DNA from: Lysobacterales bacterium
Lineage (GTDB): Bacteria > Pseudomonadota > Gammaproteobacteria > Xanthomonadales > SZUA-36
DNA: 6,113 nt
Assembly: GCA_029287515.1 (NCBI GenBank)
Contig: JARFQZ010000021.1
Coordinates: 1-6,113 of the forward strand
Direction: 5' to 3'
The notes under the pieces are model-generated. The model saw only the letters and a list, made by a program, of their open reading frames with translations. It made no database searches and was not told where the DNA came from. Both the position numbers and the translations under genes were made by a program. This document shows, in pieces, positions 1 to 6,113 of the stretch (position 1 is the first letter of the stretch; each line of letters opens with the position of its first letter).

Positions 1-182
1 ACTGCATCTTCCACGGTGTTGAATACCGGCAGATCAAGATGGGTCTGGCCGCCCTTTCCGGGTGTGACACCACCGACCACCCGGGTTCCGTAATCCAGCG
101 CCTGTTGGGAGTGGAACGTGCCCTGGTTTCCGGTGAAACCCTGGCAGATGACTTTGGTCGTGCTGTTGATCAAAACGCTCAT
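1..182 (-). CDS. sucD: Succinyl-CoA synthetase (ADP-forming) subunit alpha, N-terminal part, cut by the window edge
   Basis: Only the first 60 codons are present, read leftward from an ATG at 182-180; the rest lies outside the window. The translation opens MSVLINSTTKVICQGFTGNQ and has the CoA-binding Rossmann-type signatures GFTGNQGTFH (residues 15-24) and VGGVTPGKGG (37-46), nearly identical to E. coli SucD as I remember it. The alpha subunit carries the phosphohistidine and binds CoA in the cytoplasmic alpha/beta enzyme that converts succinyl-CoA to succinate with nucleotide triphosphate formation. The catalytic histidine region is not in view. A GGAG ribosome site (complement of 191-194) sits 8 nt before the start, inside the 18-bp gap after sucC, which indicates one transcript. 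Nothing in the visible part is abnormal. Confidence 0.95.
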   Translation of the reverse strand, partial: MSVLINSTTKVICQGFTGNQGTFHSQQALDYGTRVVGGVTPGKGGQTHLDLPVFNTVEDA

Positions 183-200
183 TGTGTGTACTCCGTTCCG

Positions 201-1361
201 TCAGGCTGCTGCGGCAACAGCTTTCTGTGCCGCGTCGTTGAGGTCATCCGCCGCAATAATGGCCAGACCGCTTTCGTTCAGAAGTTCCTTGCCCTTCTCC
301 ACGTTGGTGCCTTCCAGCCTCACCACGACAGGCACATCCACACCGACTTCACGAACGGCCGCGATGATGCCTTCGGCAATTTCATCACAACGGACAATGC
401 CTCCAAAGATGTTCACGAGAATCGCTTCGAGCGTGTCGCTTGAAAGAATCAGTTTGAACGCCTCGGCGACCCGCTGGGCGTCAGAGCCTCCCCCGACGTC
501 CAGGAAATTGGCAGGCTCTCCGCCATTCAGCTTGATCACATCCATGGTGGCCATGGCCAGGCCCGCGCCGTTGACCATGCAACCGATGTTGCCATCGAGC
601 GTCACGTAATTGAGGTCATGTTTGCTGGCCGCTACCTCGGTGGGGTCTTCCTGTGCCTCGTCTCGCATACTGGCCAGGTCCGGGTGCCTGAACAGCGCGT
701 TTCCGTCCGCATTGATCTTGGCATCGAGAGCCAGCAGATCGCCCTGTTTGTCGATAATCAGGGGATTGACTTCAATCAGGCTCAGGTCCTTCTCGCGGAA
801 CAGTCGGTACAAGCCGCCCATGATCTTGCCCAGCTGCCGGACCTGGGCGCCGTTCAAGCCCATGCCGAAACCCATCTGGCGAGTCTGGAACGGCTGCAGG
901 CCGGAAGTGTTGTCGATGTTCACCGTGATGATCTTTTCCGGTTCGGTGGCGGCCACTTCTTCGATATCCACGCCACCGGCGGCGGAACCCATGAAGGTGA
1001 CGCAGCTGTTGACGCGGTCAACCAATGCTGAAAGGTAAAGCTCCGAGGCGATATCGACGGCCTCGGCGACCAGCACGCTGTGAACGGGCAGTTCCAGGCC
1101 TCCGGTCTGGTAGGTGCTGATCGTCATGTTCAGCATGCGCTCGGACTCGGCCCTAACTTCCTCGAGGCTGTTTGCCAGCTTAACGCCGCCTGCCTTGCCA
1201 CGCCCCCCGGCGTGAACCTGCGCCTTGACCACCCAGCAGTCGCCGCCCATCTCCCTTGCTGCCTCAACAGCGGCCAGGGGGGTTGCGGCCATGGCGCCCG
1301 CCGGCACCGGAATTCCGTATTCGGCGAACAATTCCTTCGCCTGGTATTCATGAAAATTCAT
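201..1361 (-). CDS. sucC: Succinyl-CoA synthetase (ADP-forming) subunit beta
   Basis: This complete protein of 386 aa is close to the 388 aa of E. coli SucC. It is the beta subunit of the TCA-cycle succinyl-CoA synthetase, which binds the nucleotide and succinate and pairs with SucD. An ATP-grasp domain fills roughly residues 1-240: start MNFHEYQAKELF, nucleotide-binding lysine K46 in WVVKAQVHAGGRGKAGG, and Mg-binding N199 (EVNP) and D213 (ALDAK). The CoA-ligase domain follows (about 245-386), with DGNIGCMVNGAGLAMATMD (257-274) and NIFGGIVRCD (317-326). The chosen ATG is supported by a GAGGAG ribosome site (complement of 1367-1372) five bases upstream and by alignment to the family N-terminus. 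The stop is TGA. It is first in the operon with sucD and divergent from pilS. No truncation or missing key residue is seen. Confidence 0.97.
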   Translation of the reverse strand: MNFHEYQAKELFAEYGIPVPAGAMAATPLAAVEAAREMGGDCWVVKAQVHAGGRGKAGGVKLANSLEEVRAESERMLNMTISTYQTGGLELPVHSVLVAEAVDIASELYLSALVDRVNSCVTFMGSAAGGVDIEEVAATEPEKIITVNIDNTSGLQPFQTRQMGFGMGLNGAQVRQLGKIMGGLYRLFREKDLSLIEVNPLIIDKQGDLLALDAKINADGNALFRHPDLASMRDEAQEDPTEVAASKHDLNYVTLDGNIGCMVNGAGLAMATMDVIKLNGGEPANFLDVGGGSDAQRVAEAFKLILSSDTLEAILVNIFGGIVRCDEIAEGIIAAVREVGVDVPVVVRLEGTNVEKGKELLNESGLAIIAADDLNDAAQKAVAAAA

Positions 1362-1428
1362 GCTATCTCCTCGAAGATGGGATCCGCTTGTGTGAAGGGA
1401 CCGGAACTACTGGCCCTGGAACTTGGGA

Positions 1429-1437
1429 AGTTTATCA
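1429..1437 (-). promoter_or_regulatory. Candidate extended -10 element for sucCD
   Basis: On the minus strand this reads TGATAAACT: a TG dinucleotide one base before TAAACT, a 4/6 match to TATAAT. It lies about 70 bp before the sucC start. No convincing -35 hexamer is found at the right spacing. A competing option is TTGATC (complement of 1459-1464) followed 17 bp later by AAAAAT. Weak call from sequence matching only. Confidence 0.3.
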
Positions 1438-1480
1438 TTTTTTGCCCGTTCGGCCATTAGATCAAAGTGGAATACATGGA

Positions 1481-1489
1481 TGATATACT
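1481..1489 (+). promoter_or_regulatory. Extended -10 promoter element for the pilS operon
   Basis: The sequence TGATATACT contains the extended -10 TG motif, one base, then TATACT (5/6 match to TATAAT). The expected transcription start is near 1496, giving a leader of about 60 nt before pilS. The -35 region 17 bp upstream (ATCAAA, 1461-1466) is poor, which is usual for extended -10 promoters. It is the best sigma-70-like candidate in the gap. Confidence 0.5.
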
Positions 1490-1498
1490 GCCCGGGCA
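1489..1498. repeat. 10-bp perfect palindrome at the predicted pilS transcription start
   Basis: TGCCCGGGCA is its own reverse complement. It begins at the last base of the -10 hexamer and covers the expected start site, where a bound repressor could block initiation. No regulator is known to me for this exact word, and a 10-bp GC-rich palindrome can occur by chance. Confidence 0.3.
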
Positions 1499-1555
1499 TG
1501 CAACCACCGACACGGCGCCCAGCGGGAAAACGGACTAACCCCAGATCGTGAAATC

Positions 1556-3178
1556 ATGAGTAAAACAATCGAGTACACAGCCTATCCGCTCTCGGACATT
1601 CTGACGCAGCGGATTGTCAATTATCTGAATGTTTACCGCATGGTGATAGCCGCGCTGCTGGCGCTGGCGCAATTCGGAAACCTGGTCAATGCGGACCTCC
1701 CCGAAGGGTATGCGATTGCCGCCAACACCATCGTTCTGACCTACCTGATATTCGCCGCTTTTCACCTGTTCACGGGTCGGCGAAGCGGCACCGATTTCTT
1801 CAAGCTGGCCACTAACTCGCTTTTTTCCGACATTTTTTTCCTGTCCCTGCTGGTCATTGTCTTCGGCGGCGTCAACGGCGGAATCGGAATCCTGCTGGTC
1901 TTCAGCAGCGCCATGGCGGCCGTTTTGCTGCCTTTGCGCATCGCCCTGTTTCTCGCCTCCATCGCCAGCCTGACCATCATCGGGACGGCGATGTGGTACA
2001 TCAGGGATTCAAGCACGACCACCGAATCGATGCTGCAGGCGGGACTTTTCGGCATCACTGCGATGATCTCGGCAGTGATCGCCAACCAGCTGGCCTACTG
2101 GGCCCGTGATTACCGGCTGATTGCAGAAAAGCAGAGGGAAACGCTCACTGAACTCGAGCAGGTCAACGAACTGATTATCCGCAGGATGCGCACGGGTGTA
2201 ATCGCAGTGGACCATACCGGCATGATACGCGTGATGAACGAGTCCGCCTGGTTCCTGATGGGCAGTCCTTCGGTTCGCCAGCGCTCTTTGAGTTCATTGT
2301 CACGACACCTGGCCGCGGCGCTTGAAAGCTGGAAGCAGGAACCGACTGCTGACCCCAAGCCGGTTGTAGTGGAAGCCAGCCAGGCGCAGGTGCTGCCCAG
2401 TTTCGTCGCATTGCCCGGAAAAGACGGAGTTGGCGCGATGATCTTTCTCACCGACAACAACGTGGTTGCAAGAAGAGCGGTCGAACTGTCGGTCAATTCC
2501 CTGGCAAAACTGTCCGGCAGCATTGCGCATGAAATCCGGAATCCGCTGGCGGCTCTGAACCACGCGTCCCAGTTGCTGGAGGAATCACCCCAGGTCCGTC
2601 TCCCGGAAATGAGGCTGATCAACATCATCCAGAACCACGCCAAGAGAATGAACGGCATCATTGAGAACATCCTGCAGCTTTCAAGAAGAGAACAGTCAAG
2701 ACCGGAATTGATTCCGCTGCACGTGTTCCTGCCGGAATTTGCAAACGAATTCGAAACCTCGCAGGTCACCCGTCAACTGGATTTCCAGGCAGCCCTGGAT
2801 ACCGAGGAAGCATACGTCCTGTTCGACAAAAGCCAGTTGAGCCAGTGCTTGTGGAAACTGCTGGACAACGCCGTTGACCACGCCAGCAAGGACAAGTCGC
2901 TGCCGAGAGTCCGGCTGGCATTGACCCGCAACGAGGAATCCGGGTTTTGCATCATTACCGTCGCTGATAACGGCCCCGGCATAAACCAGAACCAACTGAG
3001 CAAGATTTTTGAACCCTTCTACACGACGCGGAGAGAAGGTTCAGGCCTTGGCCTGTATATTGCCAAGCAACTTTGTGAAGCAAACCAGGCCGAACTTACG
3101 GTAGACTCCAAACCCGGCGAAGGCGCATTTTTTCACGTGCGGCTGGCGCTGGCACGAGCGACACCGAAAGAGGCTTAG
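1556..3178 (+). CDS. pilS: PilS-type membrane sensor histidine kinase
   Basis: This complete protein of 540 aa is close to Pseudomonas PilS (about 530). By family knowledge it senses pilin level in the inner membrane and phosphorylates PilR to control pilin transcription. About six hydrophobic segments are visible (roughly 27-45, 53-72, 88-105, 108-125, 128-149, 159-182), the usual PilS membrane module. A helical linker and PAS-like domain follow (about 195-305, core MRTGVIAVDHTGMIRVMNES). The HisKA domain has the H-box SIAHEIRNPLAAL with phospho-acceptor H325. The ATPase domain has the N-box LLDNAVDH (N438), G1 DNGPGI (471-476), F-box FEPFYTT (485-491) and G2 GSGLGL (495-500), so it looks catalytically intact. 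The ATG start has only a weak upstream ribosome site; the GTG at 1548 is out of frame and meets a stop. The stop is TAG, and pilR lies 39 bp downstream in the same frame. NtrB-like kinases are the alternative, but the membrane module and PilR partner favour PilS. Confidence 0.9.
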   Translation: MSKTIEYTAYPLSDILTQRIVNYLNVYRMVIAALLALAQFGNLVNADLPEGYAIAANTIVLTYLIFAAFHLFTGRRSGTDFFKLATNSLFSDIFFLSLLVIVFGGVNGGIGILLVFSSAMAAVLLPLRIALFLASIASLTIIGTAMWYIRDSSTTTESMLQAGLFGITAMISAVIANQLAYWARDYRLIAEKQRETLTELEQVNELIIRRMRTGVIAVDHTGMIRVMNESAWFLMGSPSVRQRSLSSLSRHLAAALESWKQEPTADPKPVVVEASQAQVLPSFVALPGKDGVGAMIFLTDNNVVARRAVELSVNSLAKLSGSIAHEIRNPLAALNHASQLLEESPQVRLPEMRLINIIQNHAKRMNGIIENILQLSRREQSRPELIPLHVFLPEFANEFETSQVTRQLDFQAALDTEEAYVLFDKSQLSQCLWKLLDNAVDHASKDKSLPRVRLALTRNEESGFCIITVADNGPGINQNQLSKIFEPFYTTRREGSGLGLYIAKQLCEANQAELTVDSKPGEGAFFHVRLALARATPKEA

Positions 3179-3193
3179 AAGAGAGCCCAAACA

Positions 3194-3207
3194 GAAGACC
3201 AGTCTTC
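3194..3207 (+). promoter_or_regulatory. Small inverted repeat just upstream of the pilR ribosome site
   Basis: GAAGAC-CA-GTCTTC is a perfect 6+6 inverted repeat. As RNA it can form a 5-bp stem with a 4-nt loop. It ends immediately before the pilR ribosome site AGAGGA (3208-3213), which lies four bases before the ATG at 3218. It could tune pilR translation or be a weak processing site. It has no U-tract, so it is not a terminator. Confidence 0.35.
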
Positions 3208-3217
3208 AGAGGAACAG

Positions 3218-4159
3218 ATGAACGATAAACCACAACACGTACTCGTAGTTGACGATGAACCCGACATCAGGGAATTGCTCCAACTGACACTCAGCCGGAT
3301 GGGCCTGGAAGTAACGACCGCCGAGGACCTGGGTGAAGCGCGCCGTGCATTGCAGTCCGGCAGTTTCAGTTTTTGCCTGACGGACATGCGCCTTCCGGAC
3401 GGCAATGGCCTGGACCTCGTGGAAGAAATTTCTGAAAACCATCCCAACCTTCCCACGGCCATGATCACTGCGCATGGAAAAATTGAGGACGCCGTCTACG
3501 CCCTGAAGATGGGCGCTTTCGATTTCGTCTCCAAACCGGTTGACCTGGCGGTACTCCGGAAGCTGGTCAACACCGCGCTGAAAATCCGTAGCGAAGAACC
3601 GGGGGAAGTCTCAAGGGCCCAGGACAACGTTCCCGGACTCTCCAACAAGGCGCTGGACAAGCTGACTGGGGCCTCACCCGCCATCAATCAGTGCAAGGCG
3701 ATGATCGCCAAGCTGGCCCGCAGCCAGGCGCCCGTTCTCGTGAGCGGCGATTCCGGTTCGGGTAAAGAGCTCGCGGCCCGCCTGATTCATGATCTCGGCC
3801 CCCGTGCGGACGGGCCGTTTATACCGGTCAACTGCGGAGCCATTCCCACGGAATTGATGGAAAGCGAATTTTTTGGACACCGAAAGGGCAGTTTCACCGG
3901 CGCCGCAGCGGACAAGGATGGTCTTTTCCAGGCTGCCGACGGCGGCACGCTCATGCTCGACGAAGTGGCTGATTTGCCGCTCCACATGCAGGTCAAACTG
4001 TTGCGCGTTATACAGGAAAAGGCCGTGATGCCGATTGGCGCCAGGGAAGAAGTGCCGGTGGATGTTCGCATCCTGAGCGCAACCCATAAAGCATTGAAGC
4101 CCCTGGTCGAAGAAGGCAAGTTCAGAAGCGATTTGTATTTTCGCCTGAACGTCATCTAG
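3218..4159 (+). CDS. pilR: PilR N-terminal fragment: receiver plus most of the AAA+ domain
   Basis: This is the product expected if the first TAG terminates: 313 aa ending FRLNVI. It keeps the phospho-acceptor D56, Walker A and B and the GSFTGA loop. It loses the AAA+ lid with GNVREL and the whole DNA-binding HTH. Such a protein could still be phosphorylated by PilS and might hydrolyse ATP poorly. It could not bind upstream activating sites, so normal pilin activation would fail. Its ribosome site is that of intact pilR. Confidence 0.7.
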   Translation: MNDKPQHVLVVDDEPDIRELLQLTLSRMGLEVTTAEDLGEARRALQSGSFSFCLTDMRLPDGNGLDLVEEISENHPNLPTAMITAHGKIEDAVYALKMGAFDFVSKPVDLAVLRKLVNTALKIRSEEPGEVSRAQDNVPGLSNKALDKLTGASPAINQCKAMIAKLARSQAPVLVSGDSGSGKELAARLIHDLGPRADGPFIPVNCGAIPTELMESEFFGHRKGSFTGAAADKDGLFQAADGGTLMLDEVADLPLHMQVKLLRVIQEKAVMPIGAREEVPVDVRILSATHKALKPLVEEGKFRSDLYFRLNVI

Positions 4160-4255
4160 CTGCACATGCCGGGTCTGCATGAACGGGTCGATGATATTCC
4201 CCTGCTGGCGAACCGTTTCCTCGCGTAGATCTCCGAGCAGTGGAACGATGAAGAG

Positions 4256-4606
4256 ATGCCGAAAATATCCGACGAAGCCATGGAGTGCCTGAAACAGCAC
4301 GACTACACCGGTAACGTTCGTGAGCTGATCAATATTCTTCAACGCGCTGTAACGATGTGTGAGGGCAATGTCATTCAACCCCCCGACCTGCTGCTGGAAA
4401 ACATGGACGTCAGCGAAGCGTCTCCAGCCGAGGCGGCAGATAAACCGGATGACGAATCCCTGGACAGCTACATGGAAGGCATCGAGAAGAAAATGCTCGA
4501 AGACGCCCTGCGGAGCGCACGTTACAACAAGACCCGCGCTGCAGAGCAACTGGGGATCAGTTTCAGGTCTTTCCGGTACAAGCTGAAGAAATTCGGGATC
4601 GAGTGA
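4256..4606 (+). CDS. PilR C-terminal fragment: AAA+ lid remnant plus Fis-type HTH
   Basis: After the second TAG, the first ATG in the pilR frame opens 116 codons. They contain TGNVRELINILQRAV (about residues 19-33), an acidic linker rich in D, E and A, and a Fis-family HTH (about 82-116, RYNKTRAAEQLGISFRSFRY). No ribosome site stands at proper spacing, so independent translation is doubtful. It is most likely the severed tail of pilR. If made, it would be a bare DNA-binding domain. Confidence 0.4.
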   Translation: MPKISDEAMECLKQHDYTGNVRELINILQRAVTMCEGNVIQPPDLLLENMDVSEASPAEAADKPDDESLDSYMEGIEKKMLEDALRSARYNKTRAAEQLGISFRSFRYKLKKFGIE

Positions 4607-6113
4607 CTCGAACCATTTTTCCAGTGACCGATGCGTTACTTGGCTCAAAAGCGACAAACGCCGAGTTCCGCGATCCAGCGTTCTTACTCAGCCTGTTAAT
4701 TCCCGCGCTGTTCGGCACGTACTTGCTGCTGACTTCAACAACAACGTTGATCGCGGGAGTCTGGCCTTACGACATAAAGCGCATTCTGCAGTTTGGGTTG
4801 TTGTTGACTCTTTTCCTGGTCGCCTGTTTTAACGGAAAGATTCGAGACCAATATGCGCACACGCTTGCCACCGTTCCAGCGTGGATTGGCCTGGTCCTGA
4901 CAGGCTTCTTTGCATGGGGCATTGGTTCTGTACTGGTCAACGCGGAGTCTCCCGCCCATGCGATCAATTCATTCGCAGACGTTTACCTGCTTGCCTCACT
5001 GGTGTTGGGGCTATTCGCCGTTGCGGCCTGCCGACGCATTGGAGGAATCTGGTTTGACCGGATTGCGGTAGGCCTGATTACACTGACAGGAGTGGCGATC
5101 GGGTTTCAGGAACTCATCGGGGTCCTGGCCGCGCATGCTTCAGGCCTGGACTTCAGTTATCGAATCTCGCTGTTACATTTTTCCTGGCCCCGGTTTTACA
5201 ATCAGGTCCAGACATGGACCATGCCGCTACTGGCCGCGATACCTGCGCTGTTTGGTCGACGGCCCCTGTTTATCGGGTTATGCGCGCTGGCACTTGGACT
5301 ACAGTGGTACATAGTTTTGATGACTGGTGCCCGGGGCAGCATGCTTTCTCTCTCGCTTGCAATCGCCTGGACGTCTCTGATATTCCCTTTTCTGAGGCGA
5401 ACGCAAATTTCCATCCAGGTTGCGGGACTTGCTGTTGGAATCATGTTTTACACGGCGATTGTTTTTAGCTTTGAACATGATGAATGGAATATTCGTCCTG
5501 CGAAAATATCGCCCCAGGTGCAGGAACTTACCAACAGTCCAGTTCCATTATCCGACTACGCGCTGGATAATCCGGATAGTGACAACAGGTTCCTCTCGCA
5601 ATCGCTGGGCAGACCCCTTGCGAGCAGCTCGGGCAGACTTTGGATGTGGAACACATCATGGCAGCAAGCCAAAACCCACCCCTGGTTCGGCATCGGTCCG
5701 ATGAACTTTGTCTGCACAAAACCTCCCTGGTTCGGTCATCCACACAATTTCCCACTGCAAATTGCTGCTGAGTGGGGAATGCCGGCGGCACTGGTCATTT
5801 GCCTGATCGCTGGTTTTCTTCTGGCAAGAGCAAGCTGGCAATTACGGACCGTAGGCGAAAACCATTCTACCGAACGGTTGCTAAACGGGTTCTTACTGAC
5901 TTCGGTGATTGCGGCCGCGATCCACGCCTGCCTGAGTGGCGTGCTGGTCATGCCGGCAAGCCAGACCGCCGGGCTACTGATCGGTGGAATGTTGCTTGGA
6001 TCAGTGAAAAGCGGAATGAATGAAAAGGGCTCGCGAATAACCGGACTCCTGGTAATTCCTGGCCTGCTTTTATCTATGGCCCTGGCGGGATACGGCTTTA
6101 GCGAATTAAACTC
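4603..6113 (+). CDS. O-antigen-ligase-like polytopic membrane protein (Wzy_C type), C-terminus cut by the window edge
   Basis: The frame is open for 503 codons to the window end. About a dozen hydrophobic segments are visible (roughly 27-43, 61-76, 92-112, 126-143, 153-177, 207-238, 246-262, 271-290, 391-408, 429-448, 453-467, 480-497). A long hydrophilic, probably periplasmic, loop spans 291-390. Hallmarks of the WaaL/Wzy/PglL superfamily are FYNQVQTWTMPLL (198-210), TGARGSMLSL (241-250), GRLWMW..SW...KTHPWFGIGPMNF (344-369) and HPHNFPLQIAAEWGMP (379-394). Members move lipid-linked glycans onto lipid A core, polymerise O-antigen, or glycosylate pilin. The pil operon position makes a pilin O-oligosaccharyltransferase attractive, but this is inference. 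I chose the GTG at 4603, which overlaps the pilR stop as GTGA; the GTG at 4624 is an equally legal start without a clear ribosome site. No in-frame ATG exists before 5218. Confidence 0.8.
   Translation, partial: MTRTIFPVTDALLGSKATNAEFRDPAFLLSLLIPALFGTYLLLTSTTTLIAGVWPYDIKRILQFGLLLTLFLVACFNGKIRDQYAHTLATVPAWIGLVLTGFFAWGIGSVLVNAESPAHAINSFADVYLLASLVLGLFAVAACRRIGGIWFDRIAVGLITLTGVAIGFQELIGVLAAHASGLDFSYRISLLHFSWPRFYNQVQTWTMPLLAAIPALFGRRPLFIGLCALALGLQWYIVLMTGARGSMLSLSLAIAWTSLIFPFLRRTQISIQVAGLAVGIMFYTAIVFSFEHDEWNIRPAKISPQVQELTNSPVPLSDYALDNPDSDNRFLSQSLGRPLASSSGRLWMWNTSWQQAKTHPWFGIGPMNFVCTKPPWFGHPHNFPLQIAAEWGMPAALVICLIAGFLLARASWQLRTVGENHSTERLLNGFLLTSVIAAAIHACLSGVLVMPASQTAGLLIGGMLLGSVKSGMNEKGSRITGLLVIPGLLLSMALAGYGFSELN

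Larger units (their letters stand above)
3218..4606 (+). pseudogene. pilR: PilR-type sigma-54-dependent response regulator, interrupted by two in-frame TAG codons
   Basis: The full reading is 462 codons before TGA, close to PilR of Pseudomonas (about 445 aa). In order: receiver (about 7-118) with acidic pair D12/D13, phospho-acceptor D56, T84 and K106; AAA+ domain (about 148-385) with Walker A GDSGSGKE (177-184), sigma-54-contacting loop GSFTGA (224-229), Walker B GGTLMLDE (242-249) and RSDLYFRLNVI; then GNVREL and a C-terminal Fis-type helix-turn-helix ending in SFRYKLKKFGIE. PilR activates sigma-54 transcription of the pilin gene. The codon after NVI is TAG (4157-4159) where relatives, as I remember them, have Glu (NVIEL). 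A second TAG (4226-4228) follows NRFLA. No frameshift occurs, and homology resumes directly after each stop. Alternatives are a base-call or assembly error, or UAG readthrough. The ATG has a good ribosome site (AGAGGA, 3208-3213). The TGA overlaps the next gene's start. Confidence 0.85.

Noticed and set aside
1405..1430. Possible sigma-54 -24/-12 site (TGGCCC...TTGG).
   Set aside because: The spacing between the GG and the expected GC is off by one and the GC doublet is missing, so it does not fit the consensus.
1403..1445. Possible terminator or operator: GGAACT repeated at 1403 and 1418 followed by a run of T at 1438-1443.
   Set aside because: The two hexamers are direct, not inverted, so no hairpin forms before the T run. 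The region sits between divergent genes where no terminator is needed.
2110..2769. A 219-codon minus-strand frame opposite pilS.
   Set aside because: It covers the PAS and HisKA coding region in antisense and its Ser/Arg-rich composition is typical of a shadow frame.
4157..4228. Pyrrolysine insertion at the pilR TAG codons.
   Set aside because: Pyrrolysine is known from methylamine methyltransferases and similar proteins in few lineages. These sites align with Glu or Gln in a regulator, and no pyl genes are in view.
3674..4657. A 327-codon open frame on the minus strand opposite pilR.
   Set aside because: It lies antisense to clear PilR motifs and its translation shows no recognisable domain. 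Its length follows from codon bias on the coding strand. No promoter or ribosome site supports it.

Overview
The window looks like the chromosome of a gammaproteobacterium with type IV pili. Four gene products are recognisable: the two succinyl-CoA synthetase subunits, a PilS-type sensor kinase with its PilR-type partner, and a polytopic O-antigen-ligase-like protein. From memory, sucCD lying back to back with pilSR is a layout seen in Xanthomonas-like and related gammaproteobacteria. The genus cannot be set from this sequence.

Minus strand, 1-1361: sucC is complete and sucD runs off the left edge. They lie 18 bp apart and form an operon transcribed leftward (TCA cycle, succinyl-CoA <-> succinate). 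The 194-bp gap 1362-1555 is a divergent promoter region. It holds an extended -10 element toward pilS, a weaker candidate toward sucC, and a 10-bp palindrome at the predicted pilS transcript start.

Plus strand, 1556-6113: pilS is a complete membrane histidine kinase of 540 aa. It is followed after 39 bp by pilR, a sigma-54-dependent response regulator with receiver, AAA+ and Fis-type HTH. pilR is broken by two in-frame TAG codons (4157-4159 and 4226-4228), yet the frame stays intact between and beyond them up to a normal TGA at 4604-4606. The stop of pilR overlaps the GTG start of the last gene in a GTGA junction. That last gene is a multi-pass membrane protein with O-antigen ligase / pilin oligosaccharyltransferase hallmarks, and it runs off the right edge.

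Together pilS-pilR-ligase look like one operon for control of pilin expression and, by inference, glycan transfer to pilin or another surface acceptor. The main anomaly is pilR. As sequenced, the standard code gives a regulator with no DNA-binding domain beside an intact kinase. The choices are a recent pseudogene, an assembly or base-call error, or UAG readthrough. From 1556 to 4606 the shared pilS/pilR frame contains no stop except three TAGs, one of them the pilS stop itself. I see no mobile element, CRISPR array, tRNA or rRNA.
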